Counted from the stretch's first letter, positions 8,539 through 16,764 are shown. The stretch is DNA of 64,000 nt from CBDCYS01 sp965224215 (GCA_965224215.1 CBDCYS010000019.1:62001-126000); one strand, 5' to 3'. Notes: generated by a model not told the origin, from the letters alone. Program-made: numbers and translations.

Positions 8539-10333
8539 ATTATGCACAGATTCGGCGTAGCCATCGTCGATGGAGTTGTGGCGATAGCGGCACTCGTGTC
8601 AACTCAGTGATTTCGCAAGTCGTCTTTTCTGCTGTTTCCCTCCCCGTTTGAGCCGCCTCCTGATCCCGGCAGGGCAAAAGCGGGCTGGCAAGCGGCGTGT
8701 TCCCAGTACGTTGCGGCGAGTGCATGAAATTTTATGCATGGAGTGCCCCTCAGCTCAGCGCACCCTCCACCACCGGCGCCAAGCTCGATCCCGGCGGCCC
8801 CATCGCCCGCAGCCGTCGCATCAGCCGTTCAAACAGGCCCTTTTCCTGATAATGATCGCTGTAGCTGACACCCGTTCTGCCGGCGTGCCGCCAGATCTTG
8901 GCCGCCACGAACAGAAAACGCAGCCGCGCCGTCGCCAGGGTGGTGTGCCGCAGCGTCTCCACGCTGGCCTGGGCTTCGCGGTTGAACAGCAGCAGCCAGC
9001 AGTTGAGATTGTAGGCCAGCATGGCCAACTGAAAGTGATTGCGGTTCATGTCAAAGCGGCGCGAGGGATGGGCCGCCAGCCCGGCGTCGTTGTTGGCCTC
9101 CTTGATCAGGTTCTCGGCTCCGGCGCGCTGATTGTAAAACCACACCACCGCCGCGATCGGCTCGGCCAGATTGGTGACAAACACGCGGTAGGTGTAAGCG
9201 CTGGTGGCGAACAACTGGTATTGCTCGGCCGCGCCGGCCTTGGGCTCGTTTTCGTAACGCAGCGCCAGGAAACGGCAGGCCCGCGCCCAGCCTTGCGGTT
9301 GGTAGAGGAATTCGCATTCCGCGTCCGCGTCGGAGCGGGGGGAGGGTTTCCATTCTGCTTGCGGCAAGCGCTCGACCAGGCGCCGCGTTTTGCGTGCCAC
9401 GATGACGAACTGACAAGCCGCCTTTTCATAGGCCTCCACCGCCTCCCAGCAATAAAAGCCGGAATCGGCCCGCGCCAGGATTTTCTTCACGCCGCCCGGC
9501 AAAGTCCGGAAAGCGCTCTCGAGGTGGGCGGCGATCTGTCGGCCCGTGGGCCGGTCGCCGTTGCGCAACCCGCCCATCAGGTATTCGCGCGTCTCGGCCA
9601 GGAAGGTCAGTATCGGCTGGTAGCTGCGCTTGCCCTTGTTCTTGGGGTTGTAGCTCTTGCGCCCGCCCATCTGGCGGCCGTAGAGGGTATGCACGGTGGT
9701 GTCGGTGTCCAGCGTCACCGTCTCCAACTTCACGTGGGCCGCGGCCCAGACTCGTTCCCGCAGCTGGCGCTGAATGGAAAGGATCTGCTTCGCCACGTTG
9801 AGGTGCAGCGAGGCCAGAAAGCGCCACAGCGTGGACTGCGGCGGCAGACGCGTCACTTGCAAGATGCCGGTCAGGATGGGGTCGCGAGCGATGAAGCGGA
9901 GTTGGTTGAGCCGCGCAAAGCCGACATAGAGGCCGAGCACGAGGGCCAGCACGAACTGGTAGGGGCTCATGGCTCGGGTGATCCGTTTGGTCGTGAGGGT
10001 TTCTTCCAGCAGCGCTTGGAAGCCGAGTTTTTCGAGCAGGGTGGCGACGGGCAGCAAGCCGCCGTAGGGAGTCAGATTCTTGCCACGGAAGTGATAGGGC
10101 GTGGCAGCCCCGATTTTATTGGGCCGCGGGGCCCTCGCGCCGGGGCCTTGTTTGACGGGCCTTCGGGAGCTATGCTGTTTTCGTTTGGTAACCATTTGGG
10201 TGACCTCCTTGGGGTTGACTGGCGAAGCTGAAATCTTTGCCAGCCTACCTTTTTACCCCATGTTTTCGGGGATCCCCAAATGGTTCCTGGCGGCTCAGCC
10301 CTCACCAGGTGCACCGGCAGTGCATAATTCAGG
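8534..10333. mobile_element. IS1380-type insertion sequence, complete (1800 bp)
   Basis: Bounded by terminal inverted repeats CCTGAATTATGCAC / GTGCATAATTCAGG. The flanks are TGGTA (8529-8533) and TGGGA (10334-10338), a 5-bp target duplication with one mismatch; the two shorter relatives at 13304 and 60523 have perfect 5-bp duplications, which fixes these ends. It contains one transposase gene on the minus strand. An 18-base palindrome-like sequence (TGCATGAAATTTTATGCA, 8721-8738) lies just past the transposase stop and is shared by all three copies. It interrupts the beta-helix gene. Since the duplication has already mutated at one base, the insertion is not brand new. Confidence 0.9.
8750..10195 (-). 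CDS. IS1380-family DDE transposase
   Basis: 481 aa, full length for the family and uninterrupted. The DDE residues are likely the D in LDTDTTVHTLYG, the D in ARADSGFYCWEA, and the E in YNQRAGAENLIKEANNDAG, the last being the IS1380 signature. The N-terminus is basic (MVTKRKQHSSRRPVKQG) and presumably binds the terminal repeats. Being intact, it could mobilise the two 530-bp derivatives in this window, which share its ends and both coding termini. Confidence 0.92.
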   Translation of the reverse strand: MVTKRKQHSSRRPVKQGPGARAPRPNKIGAATPYHFRGKNLTPYGGLLPVATLLEKLGFQALLEETLTTKRITRAMSPYQFVLALVLGLYVGFARLNQLRFIARDPILTGILQVTRLPPQSTLWRFLASLHLNVAKQILSIQRQLRERVWAAAHVKLETVTLDTDTTVHTLYGRQMGGRKSYNPKNKGKRSYQPILTFLAETREYLMGGLRNGDRPTGRQIAAHLESAFRTLPGGVKKILARADSGFYCWEAVEAYEKAACQFVIVARKTRRLVERLPQAEWKPSPRSDADAECEFLYQPQGWARACRFLALRYENEPKAGAAEQYQLFATSAYTYRVFVTNLAEPIAAVVWFYNQRAGAENLIKEANNDAGLAAHPSRRFDMNRNHFQLAMLAYNLNCWLLLFNREAQASVETLRHTTLATARLRFLFVAAKIWRHAGRTGVSYSDHYQEKGLFERLMRRLRAMGPPGSSLAPVVEGALS

Positions 10334-10508
10334 TGGGATTGTACTTCAGACGCCGGCTAGAGACGTTCTGATAAGTGGCAACACGATCATCAACACAGAT
10401 GACGACCATGTCAAACTTGACAATGTTGACAACGTGGTGATCATCGGGAATGTGTGCCGCGACGACCAAGCGACCCCAACAGCTGACCGATGCATTCACA
10501 TCACTGAT
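10334..10508 (+). pseudogene. 3' fragment of the beta-helix gene
   Basis: In frame with the first part after removal of the IS and one target-site copy, this segment encodes GIVLQTPARDVLISGNTIIN and further rungs (VKLDNVDNVVIIGNVCRDD) ending at CIHITDR. The similarity then stops abruptly near 10508, where sequence associated with an IS1595-type transposase begins. The true 3' end of the gene is not found downstream, so the second event either deleted it or brought in a different flank. Confidence 0.75.
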
Positions 10509-10648
10509 CGGGTTGTCTTCTTTCCTTTCAGTTCTTTGTCGTCCTTCTCGTGCGCTACTCGGTGAAGTTCTTCGCGTACCTTCTTCGGGAAGATCCTCCG
10601 CATCGCTTCGTCGGTCGTTAGATCCTTCTCTGGTTTCTTTCTGGTCAT
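10496..10648 (-). CDS. small basic protein, divergent from the IS1595 transposase, C-terminus chimeric
   Basis: 50 aa: begins MTRKKPEKDLTTDEAMRRIF, charged throughout (KKVREELHRVAHEKDDKELKGKKTT). The last four codons (RSVM) are read from the beta-helix fragment, so the original C-terminus was probably lost at the junction near 10508. It lies head to head with the transposase at 10677, and the 28-base gap leaves little room for promoters. Function unknown; possibly a passenger of the element. Confidence 0.45.
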   Translation of the reverse strand: MTRKKPEKDLTTDEAMRRIFPKKVREELHRVAHEKDDKELKGKKTTRSVM

Positions 10649-10676
10649 AGCTAGGGCTTCCACCGCAAATATCGAT

Positions 10677-11587
10677 TTGATGACGCTAATGGACCGGTTC
10701 CACTCTGAAGAGAAATGCCGCTCCTACCTTGAGGGCTTACGATGGCCCAAGGGTATACAGTGCCCACGATGCGAAAACGAGAAGATCTCTCGAATCCACA
10801 AGCGCGGACAGTTCGATTGCGACTCATGCCGGTACCAGTTCTCCGTTACCGCCGGGACAATCTTCCATGATTCTCACTTGCCGCTTCCCAAGTGGTTCGC
10901 GGCCATCTACCTGATGTGCGAATCCCGCAAAGGGATTTCGGCCAACCAACTCAAGCGCACCCTGAAAGTAGCCTACAAGACCGCTTGGTATCTCTGCCAT
11001 CGTATCCGAGCCGCCATGAAGGACGCCGACACCGAGCCCCTTGAAGGCACCGTCGAAGTCGATGAGACCTGGGTCGGCGGTAAGGCCAAGGGCATGGGCC
11101 GGGGATACACGGGGAACAAAACGATGGTTCTCGGGGCTATCGAACGCGATGGCAATATCCGGCTGACGGTCGGCAAGCGCGCAATCGCGAAACGCTTCAC
11201 GGATTCATTGAGGAGCACGCCCCGGATGCCGAGAACATCTATACCGACGACTACGAAGCCTACAAAGGCATTGGCGATGAGAAAACCAAGCACGAGAGCG
11301 TAAACCATTCCGCTGACGAGTGGGTTCGCGGCGATGTCCACACGAACTCGATCGAGGGCGCGTTCTCGCTCTTCAAGCGGTCTGTTGTCGGTGCCTATCA
11401 TAAAGTCAGCGTGAAGCATCTTCCTGCCTACCTTGATGAGTTCGAGTTTCGGTTCGACAATCGGAACAATCCGTATTTGTTTCGGGACACCCTGCTGCGG
11501 CTCATTAACTCGGACTCCCTGAAGTATAAGGATCTAATAGGGAAATCTGCTGATGACAGCACGCACGGAGCTGCTTTATCCGCTTGA
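10677..11587 (+). pseudogene. IS1595-family (ISXO2-like) transposase, frameshifted
   Basis: The first frame (10677..about 11190) has the N-terminal zinc ribbon (CPRCENEK...CDSCRYQF), then VAYKTAWYLCHRIRAAM and the first catalytic segment EVDETWVGGKAKG, all typical of IS1595. A -1 shift near 11185-11195 moves the rest into another frame, which reads ETLHGFIEEHAPDAENIYTD, DVHTNSIEGAFSLFKRSVVG and HLPAYLDEFEFRFDNRNN up to TGA at 11585. Both catalytic halves are present but in different frames. IS1595 terminal repeats could not be placed with confidence. The 3' end overlaps the opposing membrane-protein gene by 83 bases, suggesting the insertion also altered that gene's end. Confidence 0.8.
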
Positions 11588-12306
11588 GAACCGCGTCCAT
11601 TTCACTGTGAAATGCCCCTCCAGCCAAATCCATCTCCTGACTCATCTCTCGAATGTTCACCTGTAGACTCGCCTGAAACGATTCTAGACTAGAAATAGTC
11701 TGTTGAAGCGGAGCCCCAATAGATCGGATCAGTGGGAGAAGCGACTGAATTTCATCTGGTCCCTGCCGCTTCCGGACCCAATCAGACCATCCGGTTATGC
11801 TTTCGATGAGTAGGTCAACGTTGCGCTTTACGGGACCCGAGCGAATCCTCATAATGCTCGCCTGCCGATTGATCTTTTTTGATACCTTTACGACTCCTGC
11901 GTGGATCGCGCGGTGCGAGGATGTATCTGGACGTTTTGAAGCATTCGACGCGATCTCGCCCATCCGCTGATTTATTGCCGTAATCTTGGGGATGTCCACT
12001 TGTAGTTGGTGAATTGCAGCCTCCGCGTCCTTTCTGAAATCCAAATATCCCTTACGACCAACCGTCTGTAGCGGCTTTGATTTGGAGCGTTGCCAAACGA
12101 CGACACCAGTGGTCACCAAGACAAGAAACAGGGTTCCGAGCGCACCTAGGCCCAAAAAAACCCCATTGCTGATCCGCTCCGGTAATCCAAGCGTATATTG
12201 TTCCACCTGCTGCTAACACGGAGTACACCACGCCAGCGTAGAAAGCCTGAAGTATAAAGTTGATAGCCTCATTGGCAATTTTCTGCCTAGCGGATGGCGA
12301 TAGCAT
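11505..12306 (-). pseudogene. two-helix membrane protein with cytoplasmic or periplasmic helical domain, frameshifted at an A7 run
   Basis: Two overlapping frames together make a sensible protein. From ATG at 12306 the first frame gives MLSPSARQKIANEAINFILQ and a first hydrophobic helix (AGVVYSVLAAGGTIYAWITG), reaching QQWGF at a run of seven A (12156-12162 on the plus strand). One base fewer there would continue as LGLGALGTLFLVLVTTGVVVW, the second helix, followed by about 190 helical residues. The only start in the second frame is a GTG inside the first helix, which would remove half the hairpin. The homopolymer may be a real mutation or a sequencing error. No known domain. Confidence 0.6.
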
Positions 12307-12438
12307 AAAAGCGAGGCTACCACGGCACCCACCCTTGCGTCACGTAGATAATCACGCATTGATGAAGAGTCGGTGGTGAGTTTCGCGGGGCTGGAGTTTA
12401 GGGAGGCGGGAGTGGCGTGAGGGCGTGGTGGCCGAAGC

Positions 12439-12816
12439 TTATTCAGCTTCACGCTCGGACAAGATGGCGTAGGTCAGCAACGCGACGGCAATTGCATTCT
12501 TCTCGCCGTCAAAAACATCGACGCGCCCGACGCACACTCTTTTTCCTGTCTTGATCAGGTGAGCGGGGGCCACGATTGTCCCTTCCACGATCGGTCGCAG
12601 GTAGTTGATCTTCATCTCGATCGTGGCGATATTGTATTTGCGTTCCAAGTGCCGCCAAAGAGCGATTCCCATGGCGGAATCGGCCACCGTTGCCGCCACG
12701 CCTCCATGGACGACGCCGGCGCCGTTCATAAGTTCCTCGCGAATTGAGCACTCGACGGTCACGCCATCGTCGTGGCGTTCTAAGACTCGAATTCCGATGT
12801 ATTCGTTGAAATGCAT
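12439..12816 (-). CDS. PaaI-family thioesterase (hotdog fold)
   Basis: 125 aa, normal length for the 4HBT/PaaI family. The active-site region is GAGVVHGGVAATVADSAMG, with the HGG-x-A-x3-D pattern; the beta strands MKINYLRPIVEG and GRVDVFDGEKNAIAVALLTY follow. These enzymes hydrolyse acyl- or aryl-CoA thioesters in the cytoplasm. The acyl group cannot be inferred; the gene stands alone. Confidence 0.88.
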   Translation of the reverse strand: MHFNEYIGIRVLERHDDGVTVECSIREELMNGAGVVHGGVAATVADSAMGIALWRHLERKYNIATIEMKINYLRPIVEGTIVAPAHLIKTGKRVCVGRVDVFDGEKNAIAVALLTYAILSEREAE

Positions 12817-13214
12817 GTTGGAGGGGGATCGGGGTCAGCGGAGACTGTTGACTCGCGCGTGGCACGAGCTCGTCCCCAATAAGGCACTCTAACATTCAAA
12901 CAGGACCGTTCAGCGAACTTCGATCGGCGTATTGGTCACCTTTTCGCACTGGGGTGCCTGCGATTTCGCGTGACTAATCCGACCCCTGCTGAATCGCCGA
13001 GATACTCTGCGACCCTGGCCCTAGGGCATTCAACCCTGTACCGATATAGTTGAACTAAGGACTGAGAATAGTCGTTCCGGCGCGACCCGGTTTGGAACTT
13101 CTAACAACGAACCACGCGATAAAGGTCCCGCTCACACGATCGATCGGGACACTTAGCCAGCACTCTGGGAGTTGGGCGCCGTCACCTGCGCATAGTCACA
13201 TCCGGGCGAGACCC
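12817..13214. other. intergenic stretch, no gene seen
   Basis: About 400 bases without a credible coding frame, ribosome site, or repeat. It lies downstream of the split double-glycine precursor gene (13215..13979, minus strand), so a transport or modification gene could have been expected here; none is present. Confidence 0.5.
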
Positions 13215-13298
13215 TCAGCTACGCCTGGACTTTTCCGTTTCGCCATCGGTTTCTTGACTGGCAAATCCATCGATATCTTCTTCCGGACTTGAGCCGCC
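13215..13298 (-). pseudogene. 3' part of the double-glycine-leader precursor gene, cut off by a MITE
   Basis: Once the 529-bp MITE and one TGCTA duplication are removed, the precursor at 13803..13979 continues in frame from AVA into GGSSPEEDIDGFASQETD and stops at TGA 13215-13217, giving 76 residues in all. This tail is acidic and Ser/Asp/Glu-rich, with no Cys. Confidence 0.6.
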
Positions 13299-13303
13299 TG
13301 CTA

Positions 13304-13832
13304 CCTGAATTATGCACAGATTCACTTTGCGAGTGTGGCTGCGTTCGTAGCGGGTTGGCAGTCGTCGTGAGGTGGTAGCTCGGCAACTGGCCTTTTGGCT
13401 TCTCCGTGTCCGGTTTCCCTTCCCGCCCAGAATCCGCGTCGTTAAAACCTCGCTCGGAAGTGACGTGTTTCCAGTGCGTGACGGCTAGTGCATAAAATTT
13501 TATGCATAGCGCATAGCCAGGCTCTCAGATCAGCGCCCTCCCGACCACCGGCAGCAAGCCGCCGTAGGGAGTCGGCTTCCTGCCGCGGAAGTGGTAAGGC
13601 GTCGAAGCCCCGATTTTATTGGGCCGCGAGGCCGTCACGGCTGGGCCTTGTTGGACGGGCCTTTGGGAGCTATGCTGTTTTCGTCTGGTAACCATGTGGG
13701 TGACCTCCTTGGGGTTGGCTGGCGAAGCTGGGATCTTTGCCAGCCTACCTTTTTACCCCATGTTTTCGGGGTCCCCAATGGTCCCTTGCGGCTCAGCCCT
13801 CCTCAGGTCCACGCCGCAGTGCATAATTCAGG
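13304..13832. mobile_element. 529-bp MITE, deletion derivative of the IS1380-type element
   Basis: Same terminal repeats as the full element (CCTGAATTATGCAC / GTGCATAATTCAGG), flanked by a perfect 5-bp duplication TGCTA at 13299-13303 and 13833-13837. It keeps about 230 bases of each end, including the palindrome TGCATAAAATTTTATGCA (13489-13506) and the first 50 and last 6 codons of the transposase fused in frame. The middle of the transposase is gone, so it can only move in trans. It splits the double-glycine precursor gene. Confidence 0.9.
13525..13695 (-). pseudogene. 56-codon mini-ORF inside the MITE (transposase N-terminus fused to its last residues)
   Basis: Starts MVTRRKQHSSQRPVQQG like the full transposase, reaches TPYGGLLPV, then jumps to VGRALI and stop, corresponding to VEGALS at the end of the intact protein. 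The same fusion occurs in the copy at 60661. The deletion joins two stretches that read similarly (CTGCCGGTGG), suggesting a slip between short direct repeats. Whether the peptide is made is unknown. Confidence 0.6.
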
Positions 13833-13979
13833 TGCTACGGCACCCCGTATGGCCGGTCCGTAACCCTCACCACACTCGCTGAGGCCGCCCGAGACACCCT
13901 CCAGCTCCTCCGTCGATAGCTGAGTCGACTCTTCTGGCTCCTGAGACGATTCTTTTTCCGAATTGGGTGTTGTTGTCAT
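13803..13979 (-). CDS. double-glycine-leader (RiPP/bacteriocin-like) precursor peptide, C-terminus replaced by MITE sequence
   Basis: 58 aa as it now stands. Strong ribosome site AAAAGGAGA eight bases before ATG 13979. A polar, Glu/Ser/Thr-rich leader ends in LSTEELEGVSGG, the classical double-glycine processing motif with its E-L-x-x-V-x-GG pattern (G31-G32), cut in known systems by C39-peptidase/PCAT exporters. The core begins LSECGEGYGPAIRGAVA. The last nine residues come from the MITE that inserted after codon 49; the original 27-residue tail lies at 13215..13298. No cyclase, lanthipeptide synthetase or C39 transporter is nearby, so modification and export are unknown. Confidence 0.6.
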   Translation of the reverse strand: MTTTPNSEKESSQEPEESTQLSTEELEGVSGGLSECGEGYGPAIRGAVAPELCTAAWT

Positions 13980-14221
13980 GATTCGTTCTCCTTTTATTCT
14001 CGAAGGCGGCTATGTCGTTTAAGTTTCGACCGCTTCCTTCCTGCACGCAATTGTTGGGCCAATTGGATACTAAACCATAACCCCCTACGATGCAATAACT
14101 TTTTCGAAAGCGCTCTGCATTTCGGCCCTAGTCTTGTCCAATTCGTTTACAGTGCGGATTGTCATTACCTGGTTGCACCCAGCAGCTCCCTGGCGGGTGA
14201 CCATGTGCTGCCGCTGAGCCG

Positions 14222-15058
14222 CTACATGTCGAACAGAGTCGCCATCTTGCGTGGTTCAGGAAGGCGCCTCTCTCTGCCATGCAGCTCTTTCAGAAGTGTC
14301 CGCACGGTCGCCGGTGAATGGCCGCTGTAGTGATTGTTGACGTAGCCGTAGATCGTCACGCCTCGTTGGCGCAGGGGACGGCAAATGCCGACCCATTCTT
14401 GCAGGTTGTCGCTACGGTCGAGCAAGACTTTGTCCCAGGTCTGGGTGATCTCCTCGATGGCATGACGGTCGCCGAGCCAGCGAATGTAGGTGAATTCGGC
14501 CGTCACGGGATCGACTTTCTGACCAACCTCGGTGGGACGCTGCATCCAGGCATGGTCGGTCAGAGCCAAGGCAACACCGTGCTGGCGAAGCAGAGAGGCC
14601 AAGCGCGGCTGAATCCACCCTTTGTTTCGGATCTCGACGGCGACGCGAAACTGCTTCGGCAATTCTCGAAGAAATGAACCCAACCGCAGAAGGAAGGGGC
14701 CAGGTCCGTCAAACGCTTCGTGGTTGTAATAGGGAAACTGAAGCAGCAAGGGACCAAGCTTTTCCCCGAGGCCCTCCATCGCGCCCAGGAATTCTTTCAA
14801 CTCGGGACGGCATCCCACGAGACATTTCTGATGGGTGATTACGCGCGAGAATTTGGCCGCGATTCGAAAGTGGGGAGGCGTACGGTGGTACCAGGAGCGA
14901 ATTGCGTTCGTGCTGGGGACACGATAGAAAGTCGAGTCAATCTCCACGCTATCGAACTCTTTAGCGTAGAAGTGGAGATAGTCCGATGACGGCAGACCCT
15001 TGGGGTAGAACGAGCCTTCCCAACCACGCGCGGTGAAGGAACAGGTGCCAAGGTAAAG
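14222..15058 (-). CDS. DUF72 (YecE-like) family protein lacking a usable start codon
   Basis: Homology to DUF72 clearly begins near 15058 with LYLGTCSFTARGWEGSFYPK, continues SVEIDSTFYRVPS, VEIRNKGW, ALTDHAW and ends GYVNNHYSGHSPATVRTL. The frame is open up to a stop at 15119-15121, yet has no ATG, GTG or TTG before a GTG at 14947, which would discard the conserved first 37 residues (the first strand and helix of the TIM-like barrel). Either a rare start (e.g. ATC near 15104) is used, or a small 5' mutation removed the start. The family is widespread and its biochemical role is unsettled. Confidence 0.7.
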   Translation of the reverse strand, partial: LYLGTCSFTARGWEGSFYPKGLPSSDYLHFYAKEFDSVEIDSTFYRVPSTNAIRSWYHRTPPHFRIAAKFSRVITHQKCLVGCRPELKEFLGAMEGLGEKLGPLLLQFPYYNHEAFDGPGPFLLRLGSFLRELPKQFRVAVEIRNKGWIQPRLASLLRQHGVALALTDHAWMQRPTEVGQKVDPVTAEFTYIRWLGDRHAIEEITQTWDKVLLDRSDNLQEWVGICRPLRQRGVTIYGYVNNHYSGHSPATVRTLLKELHGRERRLPEPRKMATLFDM

Positions 15059-15354
15059 AGGCGCCCGCTTCTCGGATGCGGGACCTTGGGGATGTTTATC
15101 CTCGATCGCTCCGTCAGCTTAGCAAAGATACAAGAGCGGCCTTCGGTGGCTGGCAGTGAGCAGAACGGTGGATTTCGACCACAGCGTGGGGGGACCCAAG
15201 TGTTCATTCCGAAAGACTTGCATGGTGATGCCGAATGGCCATCCAATTGCTCAGCCTAATCACGGATAGATTCAAGTTGGTTGGGGAACCGCGGGCCAAA
15301 TGTTGTGGACTGGCCGCGGGAACCAACGGGCTCTTTGCTTCAGACGGAGGATTT

Positions 15355-15684
15355 ATGTCGTTACTCAGAATCGTCGCTTTGGTCGCTGTTTTGCCGCTGC
15401 TTGCGGCGGGTCAGTTTATAGGTGCGGGTTCGTTGAACTCGGCCGGTAACACCGATGTTCTTCGAACTCCAGGTTTCAACGGTAAGACGGAACTTCCGAG
15501 GACTCGAAATTCGCAGCCGCTCCCGGCGGGCGGAATACTTTCAACGCCGGGTCCCAGAACACGCCAGCGATCCGTGCTGAGGCCGCCTAGCCTCGGCGAA
15601 ATGATTCGTACGGTGCCGAGGCGCCCTACGCGGTCGAACAGGAGTTGCCTCATTGAGCCAGAAGAGACAGCGCTGGCCAAGTGA
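15355..15684 (+). CDS. small secreted basic protein, hypothetical
   Basis: 109 aa from the ATG at 15355, preceded by GACGGAGG; this start yields a clean signal peptide (MSLLRIVALVAVLPLLAAGQ). The mature part is Pro/Arg-rich and low in hydrophobic residues (TPGFNGKTELPRTRNSQPLP, VPRRPTRSNRS). No domain recognised. It ends four bases before the convergent gene at 15689. Confidence 0.55.
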   Translation: MSLLRIVALVAVLPLLAAGQFIGAGSLNSAGNTDVLRTPGFNGKTELPRTRNSQPLPAGGILSTPGPRTRQRSVLRPPSLGEMIRTVPRRPTRSNRSCLIEPEETALAK

Positions 15685-15688
15685 GGCT

Positions 15689-15910
15689 CTAGAGCGGTAG
15701 GGTCCGCGTCTGGCTCAGTCGGCTCTCAGCCAGCTCTCTGGCCTTGGCTTGGGCTGCTTCTTTGGTCGCGCCGTGGGTGCGGGCGATGTTAGCGCCAGGG
15801 GAGACGTTATCCGCTTTGCAGATATACTTCTCCCCCAGCTTGTAGGAAATGAATCGAACGGGCCAGCCAGCCAGCTCGATGATGGTTTCGCTATAGTCTT
15901 CCGGCTTCAT
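15689..15910 (-). CDS. small hypothetical protein co-transcribed with the sulfurtransferase
   Basis: 73 aa. Pattern ETIIELAGWPVRFISYKLGE looks like a compact alpha/beta protein; the C-terminal half is an Ala/Glu/Lys helix (TKEAAQAKARELAESRL). Its start lies two bases after the stop of the sulfurtransferase gene, so the two are almost certainly one transcript. Possibly a cofactor or sulfur-carrier partner, but there is no sequence evidence for that. Confidence 0.65.
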   Translation of the reverse strand: MKPEDYSETIIELAGWPVRFISYKLGEKYICKADNVSPGANIARTHGATKEAAQAKARELAESRLSQTRTLPL

Positions 15911-15912
15911 AT

Positions 15913-16764
15913 TCAGGCGGACGCGCCTCGCGCGACTGGGGCGCCAACCAGATTACCCCATTCGGTCCAGGAACCGTCGTAATTCGTAACGTTGTTGAGA
16001 CCCATCAGGTAATGCAGGACGAACCAACTGTGGCTCGACCGCTCGCCGATGCGGCAATAGGCGATCACGGGTTTTGATCCCGTAATGCCGGCATCGCCGT
16101 AGAGACCGTCTAGTTCGTCGCGGCTCTTGAAGGTGCCATCTTCGTTGCAGGCCTTGGCCCAAGGGATGTTGCTGGCGCCTGGAATGTGGCCGCCGCGCTG
16201 ACAGGTCTCCGGCAAGCCGGGGGGGGACAGAATCTTCCCGCTAAACTCGTCCGGACTGCGGACGTCGACCATCTCGTGACTGCCCTCGGCAACGGATTTC
16301 TGAACGTCGGCAAGGAAAGCGCGGATCGAAGTATCGCCGCCGCCTACCGTGTATCGAGCCGATGAAAGAGTCGGGCCATCTGTTGTCAGGTCACGGCCTT
16401 CGGCCACCCACTTCTTGCGACCGCCGTTCATGAGACGGACGTCCCGGTGACCGTAGATTTTAAGCTGCCAAAGAGCCCAGGCGGCGAACCAATTATTGTT
16501 GTCACCGTAGAGAATGACGGTCGTGTTGTTGCCAATCCCCGACCCTGCCATCAGTTCCTCGAAAACGCCCCGCGGGATGATGTCGCGTTGTACGGTGTCA
16601 CAAAGCTGGGTATTCCAGGCCCAGCCAACCGCGCCGGGAATGTGCCCTTCCTCGTAGGCCTTGGTATCGACGTCAACTTCGACGATTCGAACACTGGGAT
16701 TATTGGTGTTCTCGGCGACCCAGTCGGTCGACACGAGAACTTCGGGATGTGCGTAGTCAGCCAT
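15913..16764 (-). CDS. two-domain sulfurtransferase (rhodanese, thiosulfate/3-mercaptopyruvate type)
   Basis: 283 aa with two rhodanese domains. The N-terminal inactive domain carries VLVSTDWVAEN and YEEGHIPGAVGWAW; the C-terminal domain carries EMVDVRSPDEFSGK, GGHIPGASNIPWA and the active-site loop YCRIGERSSH with the catalytic Cys. The loop CRIGERSS resembles thiosulfate sulfurtransferases of the SseA/TST group. Moves sulfane sulfur to cyanide or thiols, in the cytoplasm. First gene of a two-gene unit with 15689..15910. Confidence 0.9.
   Translation of the reverse strand: MADYAHPEVLVSTDWVAENTNNPSVRIVEVDVDTKAYEEGHIPGAVGWAWNTQLCDTVQRDIIPRGVFEELMAGSGIGNNTTVILYGDNNNWFAAWALWQLKIYGHRDVRLMNGGRKKWVAEGRDLTTDGPTLSSARYTVGGGDTSIRAFLADVQKSVAEGSHEMVDVRSPDEFSGKILSPPGLPETCQRGGHIPGASNIPWAKACNEDGTFKSRDELDGLYGDAGITGSKPVIAYCRIGERSSHSWFVLHYLMGLNNVTNYDGSWTEWGNLVGAPVARGASA

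Noticed and set aside
8648..10231. 527-codon open frame on the plus strand
   Set aside because: It is the antisense of the IS1380-type transposase (8750..10195, minus), which has clear family motifs; GC-rich DNA leaves long antisense frames open.
14085..14165. 26-codon minus-strand frame starting MTIRTVNELDKTRAEM
   Set aside because: Lies upstream of the double-glycine precursor and looked like a second leader, but it has no GG motif, weak ribosome site, and stops early.
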